Shown: in pieces, positions 1 through 5,122 of the stretch
Layout: each line of letters starts with the position of its first letter
Numbering within the stretch: the first letter of the stretch is position 1
Assembly: GCA_018399435.1 (NCBI GenBank)
Contig: JAGYOJ010000062.1
Span: forward strand, 1-8,100
DNA: 8,100 nucleotides
Reading direction: 5' to 3'
DNA from: Actinomycetota bacterium
GTDB lineage: Bacteria; Actinomycetota; Humimicrobiia; Humimicrobiales; Humimicrobiaceae
The notes under the pieces: model-generated
The model's input: the letters and a program-made list of their open reading frames with translations, nothing else
Database searches by the model: none
What the model was told of the DNA's origin: nothing
Position numbers and translations under genes: made by a program

Positions 1-131
1 TCTGCAGTTAGCTGGAGAACTTCGTCTTTTTTCATGCCGTCTATTTTTTTCCTCGTTTCATATATTGGCACAGGGCAATAAAGTCCTGTACAGTCAAGAT
101 AGTGGTCAACTTTTATATCTTTATTTTCCAT
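1..131 (-). CDS. tusA: TusA/SirA-family sulfurtransferase, partial (3' end outside window)
   Basis: The first 43 residues are visible before the frame runs off the left edge with no stop. TusA-family proteins are small cytoplasmic carriers that hold sulfur as a persulfide on one cysteine and pass it to partner proteins. The diagnostic motif is present: an LDCTGLYCPVP segment in which C19 begins the C-P-x-P signature, followed by the expected helix (YETRKKIDGM) and the start of the second strand (EVLQL). A second cysteine, C14, also lies in the motif region. The start is an ATG at 131 with an AAGGGA ribosome-binding site a few bases upstream. It is the last visible gene of the Rrf2-DsrE2-IscS-IscU-TusA series, 37 bases after iscU, which suggests it delivers or accepts sulfur for the Fe-S assembly proteins. 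Family assignment is firm; the actual partner is inferred. Full-length family members are about 75-80 residues, so roughly half is missing. Confidence 0.88.
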   Translation of the reverse strand, partial: MENKDIKVDHYLDCTGLYCPVPIYETRKKIDGMKKDEVLQLTA

Positions 132-168
132 TTTTCCCTTCTATATCTATTTGCAGTTAATAATTGGA

Positions 169-549
169 TTATTTTACTTTTCCCTTTGACAAGTAATTCT
201 TGATGGCTTTGTGCAAGGCGTCAGCTCCCAAATTTGAACAATGTTTTTTGTTTTTAGGCAAGCCTCCCAATTTTTCAAGAACGCCTTTATCAGTAATATT
301 TAATGCTTCATCTAATAATTTTCCCTTAGCCATCTCACTTACCATGCTGGATACTGCAATTGCTGCACCGCATCCAAACGTCTTAAATTTTACATCCTCT
401 ATTTTTTTATCTTTTACTTTAATATAAAAAGTCATCATATCCCCACAAACAGGATTACCTACTTCCCCTATTCCATCAGCATTTTCAATTTCTCCAATAT
501 TGCGTGGGTTTATAAAATGATCCATAACTTTTTCATTGTAATTTGGCAT
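169..549 (-). CDS. iscU: IscU/NifU-N type Fe-S cluster assembly scaffold
   Basis: This 126-residue protein is a complete IscU-type scaffold on which [2Fe-2S] clusters are built in the cytoplasm. All known ligand residues are visible: C35 and D37 in GNPVCGD, C60 in FGCGAAIAVSSM, and H103-C104 in KKHCSNLGADAL. The N-terminus (YNEKVMDHFINPRNIG) is also typical. The LPPVK motif that the chaperone HscA recognises in E. coli IscU is here LPKNK, and no hscA or hscB gene is seen in the window. The start ATG at 549 has an AAGGGG ribosome-binding site that lies inside the end of the upstream IscS-like gene, whose stop is only 2 bases away, so the two are probably translationally coupled. Pairing with a catalytically degenerate IscS suggests sulfur enters from another source. 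Length and motifs match the family, with no sign of decay. Confidence 0.95.
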   Translation of the reverse strand: MPNYNEKVMDHFINPRNIGEIENADGIGEVGNPVCGDMMTFYIKVKDKKIEDVKFKTFGCGAAIAVSSMVSEMAKGKLLDEALNITDKGVLEKLGGLPKNKKHCSNLGADALHKAIKNYLSKGKVK

Positions 550-551
550 AA

Positions 552-1742
552 TTAAACCCCTTTTTTATTATATAATGGTGACATTTCCCTTAGCTTCGAA
601 ATAATTGGTGGCAGAATTTCTAAGAGCCTCCTAATTTCTCTAACCTTATTATATTTTCCTATTGAAAAAAGAATAGAGCCCTGGGCCACCTCAGGATCAA
701 GTCCAATAGCATCCAATACATGTGAACTCTTTAAGGCATAAGAGGCGCAGGAAGAGCCGGTTGCTGCAGCAATTTTTTCAAAATTTAATCTTAAAATTAT
801 AGATTCTCCTTCTATATACTTAAAACTTACATGGACATTGCCAGGCAATCTTCTTTCTCTACCGCCATTTAGTTTAATATGCTTGATCCTTTTAAATAAT
901 CCTGAGATTAACATGTCCCTTAGTTTTTTAATATTTTTGTTATTCTTTTCAAGTTCTTTTTTAGCTATCTCGGCAGCCTTTCCAAAACCCACAATTCCAG
1001 GGACATTTTCCGTCCCTGCCCTTCTTCCTTTTTCCTGCACACCGCCTATCAAAAATGGTTTAATCCTTATGCCTTTTTTAACATATAGCGCAGCTTCCCC
1101 TTTTGGGCCATACATCTGCTGGGATGAAAAGCTATAAGAATCAATGCCCAATTCCTTAACATCTACAGGGATAATGCCTGCAGTGGCAACCCCGTCGCTA
1201 TGGAATATAATGTCACTTTCTTTTGTAATTTCAGAAATCTTTTTTAAATCCTGGATAGTCCCTATTTCATTATTTGCATGCATTACCGATATTAAAATAG
1301 TATCGTCTTTTACATGTTTTTTAATGTTTTTTGCATCTAACAACCCTTTTCCGTCAACTTTTAAATAATCTGTATTGAATCCCTTTTTCTCCAAATCTTT
1401 TATTTTATTTAAAATTGAATAATGCTCTATCTTTGAAGTTAGAATATGATTTCCATTTTTCTTTGCTGGTTGCGTTAATCCATCTAGCGCAAAATTATTT
1501 GATTCTGTTCCATTTGAAGTAAAATAAATTTCTTCAGGTAAGGCTCCAATTAGATCAGCAACCTTTTCTCTCGCAGTTTCTATTGCTTCATTTGCATTAC
1601 TCCCAAGATCATACAGGGCTTGGGGATTGCCATATTCTTCTTTTAGATAAGGGAGCATTGCCTCCAAAACCCTGACATCTATTTTGGTTGTAGATGCATT
1701 ATCAAAATATATATATTCATCCTTTTTATTTTTTATTTCCAT
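552..1742 (-). CDS. iscS: IscS/NifS-family cysteine desulfurase homologue lacking the PLP lysine
   Basis: This 396-residue protein has the fold signatures of class V IscS/NifS enzymes: YFDNASTTKID at residues 12-22, FTSNGTESNN (74-83), the PLP-stacking His in EHYS (H107), MHANNEIGTIQ (154-164), RRAGTENVPGIVGFGKA (240-256), the mobile-loop cysteine C332 in TGSSCASYALKSSHVL, and a C-terminal LREMSPLY tail resembling the IscU-docking tail of E. coli IscS. Key catalytic positions are changed. The usual SxHKxYGPKG reads SSQQMYGPKG, so both the phosphate-contacting His and the Schiff-base Lys are Gln (Q208, Q209). The DAxQ motif reads DGVA (A186), and the substrate-carboxylate Arg of the R-F-S-[LI]-G motif is Leu (L358). 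It is therefore unlikely to desulfurate cysteine by the normal route. An upstream in-frame start at 1817 would add 25 residues overlapping the DsrE2 gene; the ATG at 1742 is preferred because a GGAG site precedes it and the family motif begins soon after. Confidence 0.93.
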   Translation of the reverse strand: MEIKNKKDEYIYFDNASTTKIDVRVLEAMLPYLKEEYGNPQALYDLGSNANEAIETAREKVADLIGALPEEIYFTSNGTESNNFALDGLTQPAKKNGNHILTSKIEHYSILNKIKDLEKKGFNTDYLKVDGKGLLDAKNIKKHVKDDTILISVMHANNEIGTIQDLKKISEITKESDIIFHSDGVATAGIIPVDVKELGIDSYSFSSQQMYGPKGEAALYVKKGIRIKPFLIGGVQEKGRRAGTENVPGIVGFGKAAEIAKKELEKNNKNIKKLRDMLISGLFKRIKHIKLNGGRERRLPGNVHVSFKYIEGESIILRLNFEKIAAATGSSCASYALKSSHVLDAIGLDPEVAQGSILFSIGKYNKVREIRRLLEILPPIISKLREMSPLYNKKGV

Positions 1743-1747
1743 TTTTA

Positions 1748-1751
1748 CTCC
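1748..1751 (-). promoter_or_regulatory. Ribosome-binding site fixing the iscS-like start
   Basis: GGAG lies 5 bases before the ATG at 1742, within the 13-base gap after the DsrE2 stop. It supports this start over the longer in-frame start at 1817, which would lie inside the DsrE2 gene. Confidence 0.75.
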
Positions 1752-1755
1752 AATT

Positions 1756-2235
1756 TTATATAAACAGACTAATTTCAGATTCTTTAGCCTGGGCAATAAA
1801 AAAACTTGCGCCAACACATGAGTCTACTTCATCCATAAGGGTATCTTTTTGAATTTCCATAACAGCCATGCTCATCTGGCATCCATATAATTTTACACCC
1901 ATCTCTATAGCCATTTTTCTTAATTCTTCAAGGCTTGGTATCCTTTTAGCCTTCATCATCTTTTTAAACATCCATCTGCCAATTCCTCCAAAATTATATT
2001 TTGATGGAGCTGCCTTGCTTATGTCTCCACCATAGAGAAAGCCAAACAGCTTTCCTAAAATACCTTTTCCTGTTCTTGTATTTTTTTTAATAGCTCGTAG
2101 CCCCCAAAATGTAAAAAACATAATTACTTCCATTCCAGAAGCCGCTGCGCTGGTTGCAATTGAAAAAGCAGCCATTAATTTATCCATGTCGCCGCTAAAA
2201 ACAATTATTGATGCCTTTTTATTATTTTCTGCCAT
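1756..2235 (-). CDS. DsrE2-type (DsrE/DsrF/DrsH-like) sulfur-carrier protein
   Basis: A 159-residue protein of the DsrE2 branch of the DsrE/F family. It begins with a Rossmann-like strand (ASIIVFSGDMDKLMAAFSIATSAAASGMEVIMFFTFWG split over residues 8-45), has a basic middle segment, and then the branch hallmark LYGCQMSM with C119, ending in a VGASFFIAQA...LFI segment typical of these proteins. C119 is at the position of the conserved family cysteine thought to carry persulfide; a second cysteine, C140, lies near the C-terminus. DsrE2 proteins are often encoded with TusA and Rrf2-family regulators and exchange sulfur with TusA, which matches the setting here: it sits 16 bases after the Rrf2 gene and 13 bases before the IscS-like gene. 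GGGGAG precedes the ATG at 2235. The long hydrophobic stretches belong to the fold and need not mean a membrane protein. The sulfur donor and acceptor are not shown by the sequence. Confidence 0.87.
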   Translation of the reverse strand: MAENNKKASIIVFSGDMDKLMAAFSIATSAAASGMEVIMFFTFWGLRAIKKNTRTGKGILGKLFGFLYGGDISKAAPSKYNFGGIGRWMFKKMMKAKRIPSLEELRKMAIEMGVKLYGCQMSMAVMEIQKDTLMDEVDSCVGASFFIAQAKESEISLFI

Positions 2236-2251
2236 TTAAAATTTATCTCCC

Positions 2252-2689
2252 CTATTTAATTATTTCATTTATATTTTTCTCTTTTTTATAATAATCAGCC
2301 AGATCTCTTAAACTTACTGAATTCAGAAAATCATGGCACCTTTTAGATAGCTCTTTCCATATCTTTCTAGTAATACAATCATCAGATTTTTTACAATAAT
2401 TTTTATTGCTAACGCAATCCACTAAATCCATAGGGCCTTCAACAGCTATAATTATATCGCTTAGTTTAATATCTTTAGGGGACTTTGGTAAATAATAGCC
2501 GCCATGCGCCCCCTGTGTTGACGCTACCAGGCCCGCAGCTTTTAAAGGTATCGTGAGTTGCCCAAGATATTTTAATGAAACATCTTGTTCCCTGCTAATA
2601 TCTTTTAAAAGTACCAGGCCATCATTATATTTTAATGCTAGCTCTAGCATTAATCTTGTGCTATACCTTGACCTTGTAGATAATTTCAT
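2252..2689 (-). CDS. Rrf2-family (IscR-like) transcription regulator with three-cysteine cluster site
   Basis: A 145-residue Rrf2-family DNA-binding protein. The winged helix is clear: STRSRYSTRLMLELAL at the N-terminus, the recognition region ISREQDVSLKYLGQL (31-45), and the wing QGAHGGYYL (59-67). Next comes the AVEGPMDLVDC segment and three cysteines, C92, C99 and C105, spaced C-x6-C-x5-C, almost exactly where E. coli IscR has its Fe-S ligands (C92, C98, C104). The fourth IscR ligand, His107, has no His equivalent here (the CITR segment has Arg). C118 is an additional cysteine. These features indicate an Fe-S-binding sensor of cluster or sulfur status, although cluster type is unknown. It heads the DsrE2-IscS-IscU-TusA series and has a perfect 16-bp palindrome 17 bases upstream of its start, so autoregulation is likely. 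The ATG at 2689 is preceded by AGGGA ten bases upstream; the stop is TAG. Confidence 0.93.
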   Translation of the reverse strand: MKLSTRSRYSTRLMLELALKYNDGLVLLKDISREQDVSLKYLGQLTIPLKAAGLVASTQGAHGGYYLPKSPKDIKLSDIIIAVEGPMDLVDCVSNKNYCKKSDDCITRKIWKELSKRCHDFLNSVSLRDLADYYKKEKNINEIIK

Positions 2690-2706
2690 TTAATCACTGT
2701 CCCTAC

Positions 2707-2722
2707 TAATACTATAGTATTA
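2707..2722. promoter_or_regulatory. Perfect 16-bp palindrome, probable Rrf2 operator
   Basis: TAATACTATAGTATTA equals its own reverse complement over all 16 bases. It lies in the 79-base gap between the CopA ATPase gene and the Rrf2 gene, next to the Rrf2 ribosome-binding site. A 15/16 copy occurs between copZ-like and metY. Rrf2 proteins bind dyad-symmetric AT-rich sites, so this is the best candidate for an autoregulatory operator. A TATAGT within it (reading on the minus strand) could serve as a -10 element, but no convincing -35 is seen upstream, so the promoter itself is uncertain. The rest of the gap holds an orphan GGAGG and AT-rich sequence, with no clear terminator after the ATPase gene. 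Confidence 0.68.
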
Positions 2723-2768
2723 ATATTATTTAATTTTATAATATTTCTTCCTCCGGCTCAAATAATAA

Positions 2769-4787
2769 TTATTTTAATTTTGTTCTCCTCAATCTTAAGG
2801 AGTTACTTATAACTGATATGCTGCTAAATGCCATTGCAGCTGCAGCATATATTGGATTTATGAGGATACCAAAAAATGGATATAAGGCCCCAGCTGCAAT
2901 AGGGATTAATACGCTATTATAAAAGAAAGCCCAAAATAGGTTTTGCTTTATAACCCTTATTGTTTTTTTAGATAATTTAAAAGTATTTACAACATCTTTT
3001 ATATAACCATTAACTATGGTAATAGAGCTAGATTCTATTGCTATATCAGTTCCAGTTCCAATAGCAATGCCTATGTCTGCCTGAACTAGTGCAGGAGCAT
3101 CATTTATGCCATCCCCTACCATAGCTACAATTTTTCCTTCTTCCTGCAGTCCCCTAATTTTTTTGGTTTTTTCATCAGGTAAAACTTCTGCCATAAATTT
3201 TTGTATTCCTAGTTTTTTTGAAATTGCTTTTGCAGTTTCCTGGCTATCCCCTGTAAGCATAACTACCTCCAGGCCCAGCCTTTGCAATTCCTTTATATTA
3301 TTAGCTGCATCTTCTTTTACCTGGTCAGTTACTGCAATTATCCCAGCTATTTTTTTATTAATTGCAATAAAAATTGGAGTTTTTCCTTCTCTTGCTAATT
3401 TTTTTGATTTCTTTTCTAGCCCATTCAGGAATATAGAATTTTCAAGCATTAAAGCCATATTACCCTTTAATATTTTATTATCGCTTACTTTAGCCTTGAT
3501 GCCTTTTCCTGTTATTGAATTAAATTCTTCTGGCTCTATCAAGTTTAGTTTTAATTCATTAGCTTTTTCAACTATTGCCTTGCCTAAGGGATGTTCAGAA
3601 TGCAGCTCTGCGCTTGCAGATAATTTTAACAAGTCATCTTTTGTCAAAGCATTATTTTCTACAATAATATCTGTGACCCCAGGTTTTCCCTTGGTTAAAG
3701 TACCAGTTTTATCAAAAACTATCGTATTTGCCTTATGGGCAATTTCTAAACTTGTAGCATCTTTTATAAGGATGCCATTTTCAGCAGCCTTCCCAGTGCC
3801 CACCATTATTGCTGTAGGGGTAGCTAGCCCTAAAGCACAGGGGCATGCAATAATAATTACAGAGATAAAATTTATAAGGGCGATAGTAATTGATGGACCG
3901 AATATGAACCATATAATAAAAGTAAGTGCAGCTATTGAAATTACTATAGGGACAAAATAACTGGCTACCGTATCAGCTAGTCTTTGGATTGGAGCTTTAC
4001 TGCTCTGGGCTTCCTCAACCATTCTTATAATCTTGCTTAAAAATGTATCTTCTCCAGTTTTTGTTACCTTAAATTTAAAAGCCCCGGAAATATTTATAGT
4101 GCTTCCAATTACTTCATCATCATTTTTTTTATTAACTGGAACTGATTCTCCAGTTACCATTGATTCATCTACTTCAGAATAGCCTTCAATTATTATGCCG
4201 TCTAATGGTATCTTTTCTCCAGGTTTTACTAAAACAATATTTCCGACTTTAACATCATCAACATTTTTTTCCTCTACTTTGCCATTCTTTATAACTTTTG
4301 CCTTTTTGGCTTTCAGTTTAAATAATTTTTTAATTGCATTTGAGGCTCTGCCTTTTGCCTTTGCTTCAAAAAATCTCCCTAAAAGTATCAAAGTAATAAT
4401 CATTGCAGCAGTATCAAAAAAAACATGGAGCTCCATGCCTGCCCTAATAAAAACGCCCGGGAAGAAAGTAACAATAGTGCTGTATATAAAAGCAGAAAGG
4501 GTGCCTAGAGCAATCAATGTATTCATGTCAGCAGTCCTGTATTTAAACACTACCACCAAACCTTTGTAAAATTGCGCGCCAACCCATACCTGCACAGGCA
4601 GAGTTAGAAAAAATAATATTATAAATCTAATTTGACTGCTTAATTCTTTTATGCCGGGAATTAAATTCATTGATATTAAAAATATAAAAATAGATAGGGT
4701 GATCCCTGTGATAAGTTTTATAAACAGCTTTTTTTGTTTTCTTTTCTCGATTTGTTCCCTTTTTCTTTCTAATTTAGAAATATCCAT
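2769..4787 (-). CDS. copA: CopA-type Cu(+)-exporting P1B-ATPase without N-terminal metal-binding domain
   Basis: A 672-residue inner-membrane P-type ATPase. The order of landmarks is normal: basic N-terminus, paired transmembrane helices between about 21 and 140, actuator-domain TGES (212-215), the metal-site CPC (315-317) in ACPCALGLATPT, phosphorylation site DKTGTLT (D359), nucleotide-site SEHPLG (397-402), TGDS (512-515) and hinge GDGINDAP (558-565), then two last helices. Copper(I) specificity (P1B-1 subgroup) is supported by the YN pair (623-624) in the seventh helix and the MxxSS motif (M652, S655-S656) in the eighth. The usual N-terminal CxxC domain is absent: the protein starts directly with a charged Lys/Arg/Glu helix. 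That domain is encoded separately by the gene ending 9 bases upstream, and AAGGGA in that gap precedes the ATG at 4787. It probably exports copper from the cytoplasm, protecting Fe-S proteins that copper damages; silver could also be a substrate. Confidence 0.94.
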   Translation of the reverse strand: MDISKLERKREQIEKRKQKKLFIKLITGITLSIFIFLISMNLIPGIKELSSQIRFIILFFLTLPVQVWVGAQFYKGLVVVFKYRTADMNTLIALGTLSAFIYSTIVTFFPGVFIRAGMELHVFFDTAAMIITLILLGRFFEAKAKGRASNAIKKLFKLKAKKAKVIKNGKVEEKNVDDVKVGNIVLVKPGEKIPLDGIIIEGYSEVDESMVTGESVPVNKKNDDEVIGSTINISGAFKFKVTKTGEDTFLSKIIRMVEEAQSSKAPIQRLADTVASYFVPIVISIAALTFIIWFIFGPSITIALINFISVIIIACPCALGLATPTAIMVGTGKAAENGILIKDATSLEIAHKANTIVFDKTGTLTKGKPGVTDIIVENNALTKDDLLKLSASAELHSEHPLGKAIVEKANELKLNLIEPEEFNSITGKGIKAKVSDNKILKGNMALMLENSIFLNGLEKKSKKLAREGKTPIFIAINKKIAGIIAVTDQVKEDAANNIKELQRLGLEVVMLTGDSQETAKAISKKLGIQKFMAEVLPDEKTKKIRGLQEEGKIVAMVGDGINDAPALVQADIGIAIGTGTDIAIESSSITIVNGYIKDVVNTFKLSKKTIRVIKQNLFWAFFYNSVLIPIAAGALYPFFGILINPIYAAAAMAFSSISVISNSLRLRRTKLK

Positions 4788-4796
4788 TTTTTCCCT

Positions 4797-5006
4797 TTAA
4801 GTTACTAATTCATATCCAATCTTTTTAATAATTTTACTGATTTCTTCTATACTTATTTTACTTTCATCATATTCCAGGGTTATTTTTTCTGAAGCTAGAT
4901 TAACAGATGCATTTTTTATCCCATCTGCATTTATCAATAAAGTTTCAATTTTTCTAACACAAGATGCGCATTCAACCCCTATTATTGGGTAAGTTTCTTT
5001 TTTCAT
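4797..5006 (-). CDS. copZ: Free-standing heavy-metal-associated domain protein (CopZ-like)
   Basis: A 69-residue single-domain protein with the ferredoxin-like HMA pattern. The metal-binding loop is IIGVECASC, with C13 and C16 forming CxxC; the Met of the common GMxCxxC form is Val here. ASVNLASEKITLEYDES and the closing KKIGYELVT fit the later strands and helix. It would carry Cu(+) in the cytoplasm and hand it to the ATPase encoded 9 bases downstream, which lacks its own such domain. An upstream in-frame start at 5063 would add 19 hydrophobic residues (WIVNVNLNLILIGG), but that region overlaps the promoter and operator, and a GGAGG site lies 10 bases before the ATG at 5006, so the short form is preferred. 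A frameshift-split ATPase is unlikely, since each gene has its own ribosome-binding site and start. Confidence 0.88.
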   Translation of the reverse strand: MKKETYPIIGVECASCVRKIETLLINADGIKNASVNLASEKITLEYDESKISIEEISKIIKKIGYELVT

Positions 5007-5016
5007 TGGTATTTTT

Positions 5017-5021
5017 CCTCC
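5017..5021 (-). promoter_or_regulatory. Ribosome-binding site fixing the copZ-like start
   Basis: GGAGG lies 10 bases before the ATG at 5006. It argues against the longer in-frame start at 5063, whose start codon falls in the predicted -10 region of the same gene. Confidence 0.72.
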
Positions 5022-5040
5022 AATCAAAATCAAATTTAAA

Positions 5041-5069
5041 TTGACATTAACAATCCATAGCATTATACT
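5041..5069 (+). promoter_or_regulatory. Sigma70-type promoter of metY-metX-metW
   Basis: A consensus -35 box TTGACA (5041-5046) is separated by exactly 17 bases from TATACT (5064-5069), a 5/6 match to the -10 consensus. Transcription would start near 5076, giving a leader of about 47 bases before the metY ATG, too short for a SAM or T-box riboswitch. The predicted start lies inside the operator-like palindrome at 5072-5087, so a bound regulator would block initiation. Confidence 0.72.
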
Positions 5070-5090
5070 ATTAATCCTATAGTATTACTA
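5062..5090 (-). promoter_or_regulatory. Probable promoter of copZ-like/copA, facing the metY promoter
   Basis: On the minus strand a perfect TATAAT -10 box occupies 5067-5062. At 17-base spacing the -35 position (5090-5085) reads TAGTAA, only a 3/6 match, so this promoter is weak or needs an activator. Its -10 overlaps the metY -10 box by four bases, and the palindrome at 5072-5087 falls largely in its spacer. Transcription would start near 5055, about 49 bases before the ATG. Confidence 0.5.
5072..5087. promoter_or_regulatory. Second copy of the 16-bp palindrome, shared divergent operator
   Basis: TAATCCTATAGTATTA matches the perfect palindrome upstream of the Rrf2 gene (2707-2722) at 15 of 16 positions. 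It covers the predicted metY transcription start and the spacer of the opposing promoter. Half-site matches flank it: TTATACTAT at 5063-5071 on the left and an exact TAGTATTA at 5089-5096 on the right, one helical turn or less away. This suggests more than one regulator dimer may bind. Assignment to the Rrf2 protein is inferred from the matching copy at that gene's own promoter. Confidence 0.65.
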
Positions 5091-5096
5091 GTATTA
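5080..5096 (+). repeat. Tandem TAGTATTA half-site repeat
   Basis: The 8-mer TAGTATTA occurs at 5080-5087 and again at 5089-5096, a 9-base period. The first is the right half of the operator-like palindrome; the second is a free half-site just downstream of the predicted metY transcription start. Confidence 0.6.
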
Positions 5097-5110
5097 TTTT
5101 ATTTAAAATT

Positions 5111-5116
5111 GAGGTG
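5111..5116 (+). promoter_or_regulatory. Ribosome-binding site fixing the metY start
   Basis: GAGGTG lies six bases before the ATG at 5123. An in-frame GTG at 5114 would add three residues but is itself part of this site, so ATG is the likelier start. Confidence 0.75.
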
Positions 5117-5122
5117 GGTAAA

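Noticed and set aside
159..173. AATAAT-TGG-ATTATT hairpin as a terminator after iscU
   Set aside because: The stem is six A-T pairs only, overlaps the iscU stop codon and has no suitable U-tract logic within an evident operon.
1743..1817. N-terminal extension of the IscS-like protein from an in-frame start at 1817
   Set aside because: It overlaps the end of the DsrE2 gene, is not family-like, and a GGAG site precedes the ATG at 1742.
3106..3960. Long plus-strand open frame opposite copA
   Set aside because: It is the antisense of a well-conserved ATPase, has no ribosome-binding site and gives a low-complexity, unrecognisable protein. Other open frames opposite iscS, iscU, metY and metX were dropped for the same reason.
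5030..5041. AATTTAAAT as an archaeal TATA box for metY
   Set aside because: A near-consensus bacterial -35/-10 pair with exact 17-base spacing explains the region better, and the gene set is bacterial in character.
5007..5063. Hydrophobic 19-residue extension of the copZ-like protein as a signal peptide
   Set aside because: The start codon would fall in the predicted -10 box, and a GGAGG site supports the ATG at 5006; HMA chaperones are cytoplasmic.
5076..5122. SAM or T-box riboswitch ahead of metY
   Set aside because: The predicted leader is under 50 bases and contains no riboswitch-like stems.
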